In this document: piece after piece, positions 44,397-56,430 of the stretch | How positions within the stretch are numbered: position 1 is the stretch's first letter | Layout of the letters: each line of letters starts with the position of its first letter | NCBI GenBank assembly: GCA_021234155.1 | Contig: JAJEKV010000035.1 | Span: 7,811,891-7,875,890, forward strand | Length of the DNA stretch: 64,000 nt | DNA from: Isoetes taiwanensis | Taxonomy: Eukaryota > Streptophyta > Lycopodiopsida > Isoetales > Isoetaceae | Reading direction: 5' to 3' | Notes under the pieces: generated by a model | What the model saw: the letters and a program-made list of their open reading frames with translations, nothing else | What the model was told of the DNA's origin: nothing | Database searches by the model: none | Made by a program: the position numbers and the translations under genes

Positions 44397-45735
44397 TTAA
44401 AAGTAATAAAGTTCAGATTCAGCCCTCTTGATTCTAGAGTCCATCTTCATTTCTTTTGCCTTCATCATTGTCTTCCTCCTAATTAGTTCAAGGGAGAAAT
44501 TAGCTTGAATTAAAAGAATTTCATGTAATACGAATCGCTTTGATAGCCCTTCATACCTGTTCTTTATCAGGTTCTTTATCAGAGTCACTATCAATATAGC
44601 AAATATTTTGCATGTATAATATATAAACATAAGATTAATTTAAATTCACACAAACCATGATCATTGAATGAAATACACTTACCCTGTTTGTAACTTCTTC
44701 CTCCTTGGGTTTTATCTTAAAGATAACACCTGGGCTTGTCCCGTTAGGATAGTCCAAGACTTTATGCTGCCATAGAAAAACAACTCACTTAGAACTAGAA
44801 TAATTTTTGCTTAGAACATGAATATTTACAGCCACCAAAGTAAAATACTTACGAGCTCTTCTATAGCACTTACTCTTTGCAATATGGATCCACAAGACAA
44901 AGAAACAAACCAATATTAAGATATTAATATTGCAAATTGTATGTTTAATGTAATGTGCACAACAAGAAGTAAAGGGATAAACAATGCGTAGGAACTTAAA
45001 ATAAGTGCAAGGAATCAGAAATTATGTGGCAGCATTGTTAGTACAAGCTGCAACTCTTTTTTGTTCATAAGATGGAGGATGTTAAAGCAGGAGAAATTGC
45101 CGCAAGTAGCAGAAAAAGTGAAGCTTAATAATTCAAGTAGCTAATTGCTTCAATGCTGCTTAATAGTACGCAGACCAGGATGCAAGAAAACATCAAATTC
45201 TATTCAACTTTGCTTGGATACTATTCATTTGGAAAGGCGAAGTTGCTTGTGTATGAACACATGGTGAACCACTACAAGAGGATGGGGGGTATAGTGTCAA
45301 CCCTTATGACAAGCCATAGGTCTAGTGTCAATTTTGTGTCGACTGCTACTATCTTGACACAAAGTGCTTGTGTTATGTCAAGTTTATGTCTAGTGCATAG
45401 TGAACGAAAGTTTGGACTCATGGCTGCTTAATGTAGCCTACTAGTAAATCATAAAGGCATATAAGAAAGTTATGTTGTTGCTGCAGTGGCAGTAGCATTT
45501 GCATCAGAAGCTACATTTGCATCAGCATTTGCTGCTTGAAGCTGCTGTGGCTGCTGCAGAAGCTACACATGAGGAAAAGGAAAGTTCACTTTATATAAAG
45601 GCAAAGTTGGAAAGTACACACCTTTTTCGGCACAAAGCCTTTTGCAATCATCTTCTTCCTCCATGCTTCATACCCGCCTTTCGCTATAATTTCTTGTAAC
45701 AAATCCTCCGTGGGCATGGACCCCCAATCCTGAAA
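44397..45735 (-). CDS. CACTA-1 TNPA-like ORF1, 3' exons
   Basis: A chain of exon-like pieces with splice sites on the minus strand. 45735-45622: FQDWGSMPTEDLLQEIIAKG and GYEAWRKKMIAKGFVPKK, 38 codons, GCAG before and AAG|GTGTGT after. About 44883-44845: SILQRVSAIEEL before GTAAGT. About 44766-44690: HKVLDYPNGTSPGVIFKIKP. Then about 44557-44397: YEGLSKRFVLHEIL ... RRKTMMKAKEMKMDSRIKRA, ending ELYYF-stop. A Gln/Ala-rich piece (45560-45475) may be alternative or decayed. The 5' exons lie at 62041-62455, beyond the nested LINE-B. By position and partner (tnp2), this is the second gene of the CACTA element, but I recognise the domain only loosely. Confidence 0.5.
45270..45432. mobile_element. Isolated CACTA terminus inside the TNPA-like gene
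   Basis: Begins with a perfect CACTACAAGAGGATGGGGGG followed by TATAGTGTCAACCC and subterminal TTGTGTCG/TTGACAC motifs, then stops near 45432 without an opposite end. It faces right. It sits in an intron of the TNPA-like gene, so it is a truncated second insertion or an internal duplication of the family's end. Confidence 0.7.
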
Positions 45736-46149
45736 CTGCATTGTATTTGAATTCACAAAAAGTTAAAGAAAAGCATTTGAAAAAAAATTGTGCAAAGTGA
45801 TTAAGCACTTACAAACTTAGTTTTAATAGAATAGAATAGAATAGAATAGAATAGTTTTTTTAACGTCCACGGAGACCAATAGGTAATGGGACCCATACAA
45901 TGGGCTAGTACAATCATTACTACTAGGATTAAAAAAACCCCTGCCTCGAAAAGTTTTCAAGGGAAAAACCTTTGCAGTAATGATGATACTAAGACAAGCT
46001 TAGATAATGACTACTGAGGGCTCAGTAATTGCAGATGTTTATCTAGAACCTCAAGTATATATAATGCCAAGTCATGCACAGATGGTGTGCTGAGAAGTTG
46101 TGGAAGCGTGGAATGGAATGCTAAGGTCGAAAAATGATTCCGGACTATC

Positions 46150-47595
46150 TCAAAAGGTGGCAACCTCGAGAAGAGTATGGCTTTCATCTTCAATAACACA
46201 GAATCGCAACAGGTACATAGTCTCGCCGCGGCAATTGCGGCCGCTCCCATCTACCCGTTTCAATCCCAGACTGTGGGACCCCGTGCGAATTGATGCAATA
46301 GCTACAAGCTTGTTCTGGACAATGAAGCAAGCAAATAAGCTTGGGGCCCCGTGCCAAAGTGGGATTTATGTGTGTATGATAATGACCGGTTTTCACTTGG
46401 GCCAAAGTAATGCGCCCCATATCTTTTGAGAAAAATGACCATTAAGATATTGTTGCAAAGCTCGGGATCGAATCGGCAAGCATCAGCAAATTGCTCACGG
46501 TTACGTACCCAACGGGCAAACCATGTAGTGCAATGCTCTTTCCAACATCGTTTCAAACGCCGAGGAGATTCAGCCATGGCAAGTGCAAGAACAGATACCT
46601 AACATCATCCATGTGGTGCACCTTGCGTGATATAGTGGAGATGGCTTCATAGCGAATGTTGAAGAGGCCAAAACCCATCTCTTGTAAAAAAGAATAGCAT
46701 AGGGCACCGTTGTTTTAACTCCAAGGTCGTAAGTAAGAAAGGACTTTTGCACCCGGCTCCAAGCTCTCCCAAGCACTAGCACTAATGGCGGGCCCCCACA
46801 CTTCGTAACCATACAAGAAAACAGCTCTACCAAAAGCCCAAACAAGTGGGCTTTTCCGTGGCCAATCATGAATTTGTGAAAACAATTGTTTTGCATGGCA
46901 TAGAGTGCTCTCCATCCAAAGCCCACCAGCTTGGTAATACATCGTTTCCCAAAGTGTGTTCTTACGAATTCTACACCAAGATACTTGTAGCTATCTACAA
47001 CTTCAACTTCATGGCTATCATAGTGCATAGGGGGGAACATTGTGACGAGAAGATTGAACTACCAAAAGCTTGGTCTTTTGCTTGATTAACACGCAGACTT
47101 GTGTTCTCACGTAAACCGTCGCAGAGCATGTAAATGTTCTTTCGCATACTAGCAAATGGTATGTGCCGAAGTGAAACATCATCAGCATACATAAGTTGCC
47201 TAATGATATAGTGTGCCAAATGTGGACCTCCGCCATGATTATCAAGCCATTCTTCCAATTGATCAATGTACAAGCCAAAGAGTGTAGGAGATAAAGGGCA
47301 ACCCCGGATTTAACTCCAATATTGCTAGTGATTTGAGTACGATCTTTGGAAATTTAGCAAAACCCTTTCATAGAGCCGATAAACTGCATTTTGAAGATCT
47401 TGTGGAACCCCAAGTGCCTGCAAGCGCTGCCAAAGAAGCTCGCGTGGTACTGTATCAAAAGCAGAAGTAAAATCCACAAAGCATATATAGAGGTCTTGTT
47501 TCAAACTTCGACTATGTTCAATAAGCATGCGCAATGTGAAAATATGGTCTATGGTAGAATGGCATGGACGAAAGCCTGTCTGTCCTACAGCACGT
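46150..47595 (-). pseudogene. LINE-B reverse transcriptase, downstream part
   Basis: Minus-strand pieces in order: GQTGFRPCHSTIDHIFTLRM, CFVDFTSAFDTVPRELLWQR (RT block with the first catalytic Asp), GCPLSPTLFGLYIDQLEEWL, QLMYADDVSL (YADD box with two catalytic Asp), the thumb region VVDSYKYLGVEFV, and RAVFLYGYEVWGPAISASAW. The C-terminal QVKTGHYHTHINPTL matches LINE-A EQVKTAHYHRYINPKL. Stops and at least three frameshifts separate the pieces, so the copy is dead. Confidence 0.85.
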
Positions 47596-47615
47596 CACTA
47601 CAAGAGGAAGGGGGT

Positions 47616-48110
47616 ATTAGAGTCAGTATTAGAGTCAGAGCTTAGTTATAAATTTAAACTGAAGAAAATGAGAAAAAGCCCTTAAACTGACATTATGGCT
47701 GACGCTACAACTGACTCTACGTTCTGTCGTTTAAACGTCAGAATTAGCGTCAGAATTTAGTGTCAAAGATAAAGTCGGAATATGTGTCAAAATTAGAGTC
47801 AACATGTGCGTCGGAATATGCGTTAAAATTAGAGTCAGAATGTGCGTCAGAATTAGAGTCAGAATGTGCGTCAAAATAAGAGTCAGAACGTGCGTCAGAA
47901 TTAGAGACAGATTAGAGTAAGAATACGCGTCAGAATTAGACACAGATTAGAGTCAGAATGAGCGCCAGAATTAGAGACAGAATAAAAGTCAGAAATAGTT
48001 AGAAATGCATCAACATTAGAGTCAGAATTAGAATCAGTTTTAGCATTTAAATTTATAATAGAGGCGTTGCTAGCGTCAAAATTAAAGTCAATCCAAGCGT
48101 CATGTATATC
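47616..48110. repeat. CACTA-2 left subterminal repeats
   Basis: About 500 bp of short direct and inverted copies of TTAGAGTCAGAAT and TTAGCGTCAGAAT with variants. The minus-strand ORF reading SLILTHVLTLILTHILT is just this repeat translated. Such repeats bind the accessory protein of CACTA elements in characterised cases. Confidence 0.9.
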
Positions 48111-48169
48111 AGATAGCCCATATGGGTCAGGGATTTGAACCCTGATATTACCATTTCGCCTATGCATAT

Positions 48170-50440
48170 TTATATACTAAGTATAATATAATACACTACT
48201 TGTATTTTCTATCAATATTTTTTATTAGGCTTCTTTAGTAACTCTCTCAAACAATCTGAAATGGAATAATATACATGGTGAGATAGGATGACGATTTGAT
48301 ATTTGGCTAAAAGTTTATGAATTATTGTTACCTGATGTTTCAACGTATAAGGCTCTTGGTATGCATAGTTCTAAGGCTCTTGGTATGCATAGGCAACTGA
48401 GGTAGAACACCATTTGAATGTGACATACTATATGCTGCTCTGTAAGGAACTAAGTTTGGGGATAGTTAACAGTGTTGACTCCAGCCATGAAATGCCACCT
48501 ATTCTTTGGTAAGCAAGTGAACAGTTTTGGGCAGGTCCATATTATGCTATAGCATGCAACAAACAATGTTTGCGCAGGATCTCTTTTCCAATAAGTTAGA
48601 CGCTGCAAAATGTGCTGATAAAAAAAACAATTCCAGAAGCTACTTTTCACCTTCTTTGGAACAAAGATCAGCAGCTCGTCAGCGATAGAAGATGCATTAG
48701 ATGCTCCCTTCAGTGACCATGATTCCATAAACCTGCAAAGATGTCCATGATAAGACAAATCAATTGACCATATTGCAAAAATAAAGATGTTCCAACTGGA
48801 ATATTTTAAAATAATCTAGAATCTCTGCATGATCTATAATCTAGAATCTTCTTTCCAAACTTGCCTATCTAGAAATCCATAGAGAGGAGAGGATTCTCAG
48901 CTTCCAATGTTTGCCTTTAGATGCACAAGAATACATACCTTTTACTTCCTAAAATCAACTTTGCAGCAACCTTGTTAAAATCCTAAAAACCAACTATTGG
49001 CAGATAATCTTTTGACCGACTGCAATTCCAACAAAAAATTAGCTGAGTATTTCATAAAAAATCCATCATCATTTGCATGAACCAAAAAAGAGAAAGCAAT
49101 GTCCAACTTTAAAATGTAACAGCAAGGATTTATGGTGGTTTCACCATTCAGTTATCAAGCGTTCCTCAGCACGTCCGACAACATTCAGTACAAGCATTTT
49201 GCCTTCCTAAACCAGAGGCAAAGAGAAATATTAGAAGACAGTTTAAGTAGTAGGATGATTATTCTGACCATTTGAGGTGAAATATAGAAAGGATTCAAGC
49301 AAAATATTACTCAAAAGTTGCTGCACAATTATGGGCGCGTCTCTAATGATTACTCTGTCTGATAAGCTCAATTTGATAGGACTATAATCCTTCCAGAATC
49401 TAGTAATTACCTAGCACTTACCTGTAAAACCATGCATGTTATTCCAAAGACCACACATTAGAGGTACTAAAAGCTCTCTAGCAAAGAGGATTATATAAAT
49501 AGATCAGCTTTCAAAATTAAAATTTTAAGTTTCAAAGATGGAACAATAGAGGCCCCTAAAGTTCTAGATTGAATGAAAACAAAATGAACAAGACTGACAA
49601 TACAACATGACAATCACACAAATCTTTATTTCAATATATACTGCAATGACAGATCGCTCCGATTCTTCTTCCAAATGCTCAAAAGCTGATTTATGTTGAA
49701 CATGCTGCAGCTCCGAGCCCATTAGTCGAAAAAAGAAAACTGTCCTACACATATAAACTCATTTTCAGAACTTAACTTATTACTATAGCATCACTGGGGT
49801 CCTTCACTGCATTATTATTTGACTCCATGCGTTCCAAAACTGTTATCTGCTACACGAAAAGGACTTTATGGTTTCAGAAGTCAAAGGCATTGCTAAAATA
49901 CCCCATACAATAAGACTCCACTAGACACAATTCTCGTATATAGTTGTCAATCTTTTGCTTGATGATCAAACTTGTTATTTCCAAATCTATTGTGAGCATA
50001 GTAATCTAATTTTAAACTCTTGAAACCCTACATTCGTGAAATTCTTAGCTGACATCTTTGTCGTCTAAGAAAATGAGATTCGCATTGAAATACCAGTTTA
50101 TAGCTAAGGAGTTCTTGGAGCTTTTCATCATGTAACCGTGCAATGCATGCAACTGGAATGGGCACTGCAATGCATGCAACTGGAATGTCTAATTTATTAG
50201 ACACGAAAACAAATGTATTGATTCTGTCTGCCCCTTTCTCCCCATCGAAACTTGAAAAGAGTAAGAAATAGAAGACTTACCTGAGGTACCTCTGGAGCAA
50301 GTTTTTTTATCGTGCGGCTCTTGTCTGGCATGCCAGGCCTTTCCGTTTGCCCTATCCTTCCTGTTCCCGCCCATGGGCAGAGGTCGAAAGCAAGGGAGGG
50401 ACCATAAAGCAATTTGAAAAAGCTAAAAACTTAGATAAGA
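48170..50440 (-). pseudogene. Exon-like pieces of unknown gene(s) within CACTA-2
   Basis: Several minus-strand segments look spliced: about 50400-50282, GQTERPGMPDKSRTIKKLAP followed by EVPQ and a GTAAGT donor; about 49740-49640, RLMGSELQHVQHKSAFEHLE; about 49195-49125, KMLVLNVVGRAEERLITEW; about 48731-48655, FMESWSLKGASNASSIADEL followed by LIFVPKK and a GTGAAA donor after TTTGCAG. They share one strand and could be successive exons of one captured host gene, or of a diverged second transposon gene. I recognise no domain. Confidence 0.35.
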
Positions 50441-53086
50441 CTAGTAACAGTGCCCAGCGTTGCTGGGCATATGTTGGAAGTTTGTAAATATTTTGACTGC
50501 AATGAGGAAAGTGTGCAGTAATCTTTTATTATAACAAAAATACCCAAAGATAATAACGATGTCGAGTGTTACAGGGATTAGTTGGGAACCTATGAAGTTA
50601 TAAGAACAATAACAATGAGTTAGATAGTATTGCATTGATATCTCTAAATAACATGGTGCCTATACATAGCAGTTCTGAGTGGGAGTATATTGTCAACTTG
50701 AGCAGGTTTTAAGGTAAGCTTATAATCAAAGTCTACAACTGCACGATGGAGCTAGGAGCATCTTGTTTCTTATGTGTAACTCTGCGCGATGGAGCTAGGA
50801 GCATCTTGTTTCTTATGTGTATAGGATCTGTGATCTTGTCAAGTTCTTATTGGTTGATAATCTCAACCACTGCCATGTCCCTAACTTCCTATTGGTTGGT
50901 GATCTCAAGCTCTTGCTGATGGTCCTGTGTTTGTTGGTCCTCTCTCCTAGTTTTATGCTTGCTTTTTCGGTCTCCATTTGGCCATCTCCTTGAAGTTCAA
51001 CGTAGATACATGCTTGCTCGATATGTCCCTCTCTATTCTGTGCTTGTTTCTTTGCTAGGCTATAGTTAGAAACATGTAACTACACGTAACTCAATGCAGA
51101 TTATTCATAGGAATGGTTTTTTGAGAATAATGTTACATGTTACTTCACAAGAGACTTAGTGATACATGAGAAAACTTGTAACTTAATGCACTTTCAATTG
51201 TGTTCGTCATTTGTAGTATTATAGAAAGTATACACCATTGACAGTTAGCCCTCATTAGCTAAGATTATTATTAGACGGTTAGGATCTTGCCAATGTTGGC
51301 CTTGGCTGCAGTGTCTTACTATCCCGCTTCTGGTTGTTCATGACCTTCTCATCTTCTATAGATAACACAATTATGATTCATTCCTCCACCATTTAGTGTG
51401 ATGGCATTACGTGCCATATGGGTTTTGGCAGTACTAACATTCAAAATTTCCTTCTCCTCAATAACCAATCTACTCTCTTGAATTTGCATCATAAATAATT
51501 AATCTATTTCGTGACTGCAAATCTCTGGGGCCTCAGTATTCTTCTTGCCTCCAGCTATCTAATGTATGCTCTTATTGATAGCTACTTCTCTCTTCTATTG
51601 ATAGCTACTTCTCTCTTCCTTCTACATAATTATCCCACGGGTCTGGCTCATACCCGTTTGTCTTATAAGCCTTGGTAGACCCTTCATTTTCTTCAAACAA
51701 TAAAACTATACTCTCTGATATATTGTGTAGAGTTTGGAGCTCACCACACAACACATCTTATTCCTTTTAAAATCAATCTTCTTTTCTCAGAGATAAGTCT
51801 CGCACAAAGATTTTACATGGTCTTGTGATATTTGGTAATGCATGTTGAACTTTGTTATGCAAGAAGAATGAGTTTATTGAACATGGATACCCATCCATAC
51901 TGCATCCATCTAGAAATGAAGACTTTTGTGCAAACATCTAGCTGCCCAATATAAAATGAAAAGGCAAAGCAAAGCTTACCCCAATTTGCCATGACTTTGA
52001 ACTCAATTGGCAAAAAATAAAAGTTCATTTTATGGTCATCTGTAATTCTTCAACTACTTTTCAAGATAATAATTCAAGATCTATAAACAATATCACATTT
52101 GAAGGTACATCTGCATATACAGCATCAGCCTTATGATCTTGCGCACCAAATCCATCTGCAAAAGAAACATAAATATCATAAAATTGCTGAATAAAAACAT
52201 CAACCATATTTGATTCTTACATTTCGGCTTCATGCAGTTCATGCCTTTGATATGCTTCAGGATTCTCTAAAAGGTTTTCATGTGTCAAATGCAAGGATGC
52301 ATCTGCCTAGCTTCAAATAAACAATTGAATTGTTACGTGTTACCTTTCAGCCATAGCATCCATCAAAGCAAAGGTACCACTTAAAGGTGAGCTCTGCCGC
52401 CATTGCCGATATATACCTCCAGCCTCAACCCTCGACGGAACAAATCCAAACATCGTGATAATCAGTTGGGGCCAAAGATATTCTTTGGTTTAAGCATTAA
52501 ACTCCTTATCAAAGGCCAGTATCTGCCGTTATGCATAATGGCCAGAGTTTATTTATGTGAACATACCTAAAGACCATTATGGTAACATAATCTTTTGCCA
52601 GCTTAAAAATGTTTTTCTTGCTACACGACCTTCTATATCGCTATTTTCGCCAACTTCTAGCAGAGAGCGGACCTTTTCAATATGGATTCTAATATTACAC
52701 AAGCAATATCAATAACTTATTATTTCATAACACATGAATCAAAATATTCAAAAGAACTTTGGGTATAATCGCTTAGCGCTATACGCCTTTGATTCATTGT
52801 GTTATTGTTTTGCTTGTTTTCCTTCCGAAGCTCCCTTTAAGCATACATCTCGAGTGCAGTAGCAACAACCAAAGGATGCAAGCAGATCTGCATTTGCTTC
52901 TATCCTTCTGCATTTGTGTGTTGTTTAAGAAGGCTACTAAGAATAGCTTAAACCTTATCTATAGTAGAAGATGGTAGAAGAAAAAAGGATGGATGGTAGA
53001 GACCAAGAGAAGTACCAACAAATCCTAAAAAATACACCCAGAGTAACTCCGGATTATGGCATGCCTTCCTGCCTTCTGGTTCTCTG

Positions 53087-53287
53087 CTAAGATAAAGGGG
53101 CTAAAAGATCAGTGGTAAGCAATGGAATGGTAAAGGAAAAATGATTAGGATACTTGCATAGCCAAAGAAGAAGGAAAGACCGCGGTTCGGATTCATCAAT
53201 GGCCGATAAAGAGGCTTCATCGTGGAATAGATGGGGAAAATAATCGCAAACCCCTTTAGTCAAATTTCTAAGCCATATCTTGGACAT
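53087..53287 (-). pseudogene. Possible further captured exon in Helitron-2
   Basis: A minus-strand ORF reads KIWLRNLTKGVCDYFPHLFH and DEASLSAIDESEPRSFLLLW. Its composition is protein-like, it has the same strand as the WD40 piece, and its family is unknown. It may be chance. Confidence 0.2.
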
Positions 53288-53555
53288 ACCCTCCAGTTAA
53301 CCTCCAGTTAACGGGCGCTCCAGCCCTTTGCTTTCTGCCACAGTAAAGGAACCCTAGGTTGGTAAGTTGGAAGAGAAGGGTGGAAGCCTTAGCCGATTGC
53401 CCAAGCGATTGCCATGATCATCAAACCCTCACCATCCATATCGAAGTGATAGCTAGCTGCTTGGGTCTCGGCATCCAACTATCACGGCCAAGCTATCTGT
53501 TAAGCATACAGTGTAAACGGCTTTTAAAAAAAAGGGAGGGAAGCTCATTCATATC

Positions 53556-53771
53556 TTACACTGTTGAATCAAGCTCCATAGATGTGCTCCATGTGAATCC
53601 GCCATGTGATATAGATACAGATGTGATCCCCTGTGAATGAGCTGCAACTTCAGCCAATTTCCCAGATCGGAGATCCCAAAAGTGCATGTTCCCATCAACA
53701 TGACCCGAATACAGAGTCAGGCCATCTGATGTCAAGCACAACGAATTACACCTGCATGAACTCCACCACAA
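53556..53771 (-). pseudogene. ATG16-like WD40 exon captured in Helitron-2
   Basis: The minus strand reads CNSLCLTSDGLTLYSGHVDG and then NMHFWDLRSGKLAEVAAHSQ and GITSVSIS. This is one WD40 repeat. The SGH-DGN--FWDLR-GKL-EVAAHS pattern is the form found in the WD40 domain of plant ATG16, the scaffold that recruits ATG12-ATG5 in autophagy. Sequence after SVSIS is not WD40, so the exon border lies there. Upstream, a piece of about 70 bp is tandemly duplicated (53703-53850). It lies near the 5' end and in the orientation of the Helitron. Another WD40 protein cannot be excluded. Confidence 0.6.
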
Positions 53772-53958
53772 CCGAACACAGAGTCAGGCCATCTGATGTC
53801 AAACACAACGAATTACAATTGCTGCATGAACTCCACCACAGCCGAAGAAGGAAGCGCCCTGTTTTTTTCTTAACGACCGTCGGATCTGCAGCTCTAGATC
53901 TGAGCCGTTGGATCTAGGGCTGGGTCCAACACTTACTGAATAACATTATAATATAAGA

Positions 53959-54954
53959 TAAAAAAGCGACGAGGGAAGTCAAAGCTTAGATAAGAAAAAA
54001 CAATAGCGACGAGGGAAGTCAAGGAATTAAAACCTAGACTAGATACACTATTTAGTTCAATGGCACGTTAACACTATAAAAAAATAATAACATTCTACTA
54101 ATATTTGCCAAGATGCAAGAGCCTCGCACAACTAAGTATGCAAAAGTCCAAATAAGCAAAATAAAAAAGGAGGCCAAAGGCAAACGTATACTAGATGTAT
54201 GAGGTGCACTATAAAGCACTATATATTGACATTATTATAGTGTCTTTATTTGCAAGGGAAAATACTACAATTCCATAGAGGTTTAAAATGCATTTGAATG
54301 TTAGAAGCTTTAGAAACCTCAATAAGTAATATATGTGAAGTCATGGAGGATCTAGAGTGAAAATCGGTAGAAATAAATTCGTAATCATAAACACCCCAAG
54401 TAGTTTGCCCATTCTTAGCCTCAATAGCAATTTTTCTTTTTTCTTTTTTTTTTCAAACATCCTCCTAGAGGATGAAGTCCTTGCATTCCAGAATGCACCT
54501 AACATAATCATGATTGCTAATGATCTATCCACATTCCAAGTCATGCATAGAATGCATGTTTGTTCTCAAGCCTTGCTTATGGAATTCACCTTGAAGACTA
54601 ACATATAGGCATTCATTCAACATTTGGATCCAACTTGGAGTGAGCATTCACCTTCAAGCCCTGCTTGAAGTATATTTCACCTTAAACCCATTTTGAAGTG
54701 TGCATTAATCCCAGACCCTATTTGAAATGCACTAAGACTTACTTCCAAGCCCTGCTTGACGTACACATCCTTGGGTCTTACTTTAAGGTCGGGCTCGTGC
54801 ATTCTTAAGACATTTATGTCACATATAGTCATTTGCCCCTTCAATTATTGTGGTTTCATCATGCGATTTGCCAAGACTCAATATTTTCACCATCCATTAC
54901 AAAACCCTAGAGACCTATCCAACTTTACTGGATAGGATATGTATACTTCTATGG
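53959..54954. other. CACTA-2 interior, weak tandem repeats
   Basis: Two copies of AGCGACGAGGGAAGTCAA lie just right of Helitron-2 (about 53966 and 54006). From 54620 to 54800, units of about 38 bp with CTTCAAGCCCTGCTTGAAGT recur, each partly palindromic. No gene is seen. Confidence 0.4.
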
Positions 54955-55008
54955 ACTCACTCTCATAGGCCAGTTGGTCTCTGTGGATGATAAAAACATA
55001 TTCTATTC
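54955..55008 (+). mobile_element. Degenerate LINE 3' tail fragment
   Basis: CTCATAGGCCAGTTGGTCTC, then TGTGGATGATAAAAACATA and two TATTC units match the last 50 bp of the LINE-A/B family. It is the oldest-looking and shortest copy. Confidence 0.6.
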
Positions 55009-55144
55009 TCTACTCCTATAAACTAAATGACATTTCTTTTCTTTTCTTATGTCTCCATGCAAGCTTCTCCAAGGTTTGCTCACAATAATCTTAATAACTA
55101 TCCTTTTGCCCCCAAATATTATTGAATGATTACTCGCTCTGAAA

Positions 55145-56080
55145 CCCTAGGCGCTCTGAAAGCCGGTCACACGTTTTCAATCATAACTGGAGATCTGGAA
55201 GTCCGTTTCAACTGAAATTTGTTGCGTTGGAAAGCCATCTCAGAGTTCTTTTTGTCGGTATTGATTTGCATATGTTTCACTGATTAGTTTACATCAGAAA
55301 CACAGATTTTCGGGCTGCAAATTGGGGTCCCAACAAACCCTGAAGTGCTGGTGGTGCTGCCCAAACACTTTTGATCATATCTGGAGATCAAGAACCGTTT
55401 CTGCTGACATTTATTGCGTTGGAAAGTCATCTCAGATTTCTTCCTATTGGTATGTAATTTGTATATGTTTTCAATAATTTTTCCTCTGCAAAAACTCGAT
55501 TTTTCTGGCTGCAAATCGAGGGCGCAAAAAAACCCTGAAGTGCTCGTGGTATTGTCCACATATTTCTTATCGTATTTGGCGGATTTTAACTCCTTTCAGC
55601 TGAAATTTGTTTCGTTGGAAAGCTCCCTCAGTGATCTTTCTGAAGGTATGTGATTTGCATATCTTTGAATGGCGTTTCCATAGCAAAAACACATATTTAC
55701 AGCCTGCACCACCACTTTGTGGTTCATATTACATTTTTGTTCATATCTCTTTCTTTGTGACTCGGTTTCTCATGAAATTTATATCTTTGGAAAGCTCTCT
55801 CAGAGTTCTTTCAAAGATATTTTATGTTGCTAATGTTTAGACAGGATTTCAGAGAAAAAACAACAGATTTTCAGTGCTGGCTTTAGGGTTTCCATTGTTC
55901 GATTTTTCAGCACTATATACTTTTCTTCATATCTATTGATTTGCAGCTCTGCTTTTTGGGAGCAATGCATATCATTGGAATTTTGTTCGCGGATGATTAT
56001 AAAGACATATGGTTTGTACACATTTGCTTAAGATCGGAGAGGAGAAAACAACAAGTTTTTGCAACCCGATTTTAAGGCCC
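55145..56080. repeat. Tandem monomers of about 190 bp upstream of LINE-C
   Basis: Five degenerate copies (starting near 55145, 55337, 55530, 55710 and 55893). Each has the order: TCATATCTGGAGAT-like, TGAAATTTGTTGCGTTGGAA, AGCCATCTCAGAGTTCTTT, a gap, TTTGCATATGTTT, and CAGATTTTCNGGCTGCAAA. They lie just before the LINE-C leader and ORF1, where some LINEs (for example mouse L1) carry promoter monomers. That role here is inference. Confidence 0.8.
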
Positions 56081-56430
56081 GGATCGAGAGGGTGTGATAC
56101 CATCCAATCATCTTGGCTTAAAGCATTTACATGTTGAAGCCTTGCAGATGGGCGCCCTGTAAGGGGAAAACCATTGCTTCTTTTCATTTCGGACAAGCGC
56201 CCTGAAGGTGGCGAGAGGTTGCACTAGAGGCTGCGCTTGATTTATACACTTGAACACTTTCGACGGTGTGTCCGTAAAGGTGAAAGAGCCTCGCACTTGC
56301 TTCTTGCACTTGGAAGCTGCGCTACCGCCCCGACACGTGGAAGCTTTCGGGGCGCCCCGTAAAGGGACGAAAGCGCCATCAAAGTGCTTGGAGGCTTTCA
56401 GACAAGCGTCTGTAAGGTGACACCCTATTC
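56081..56430 (+). promoter_or_regulatory. LINE-C GC-rich leader with repeated motif
   Basis: About 350 bp between the monomers and the first ATG. It contains at least five versions of GCGCCC(T/C)GTAAAGGG-like sequence (for example 56150, 56208, 56268, 56350 and 56405). It is GC-rich, in sharp contrast to the AT-rich monomers. Probably the 5' untranslated region of LINE-C. No promoter element can be proven. Confidence 0.4.

Larger units (their letters stand above)
50441..53958 (-). mobile_element. Helitron-2, non-autonomous, with WD40 cargo
   Basis: Minus strand: it starts TCTTATATTATAATGTT after A (5' end at 53958; T at 53959 on the plus strand) and ends with the hairpin GCCCAGC-AAC-GCTGGGC (50452-50468), ACTGTTA and CTAG (50441-50444). 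Terminal and subterminal sequences match Helitron-1. Its 3,518 bp contain no Rep/helicase. A 40-bp tandem duplication (GCGATGGAGCTAGGAGCATC plus the following 20 nt) lies at 50743-50823. It is nested in CACTA-2. Confidence 0.85.

Noticed and set aside
47731-47943. Hydrophobic ORF of the SLILTHVLTLILTH type that could pass for a membrane protein
   Set aside because: It is the CACTA-2 subterminal repeat read in one frame.
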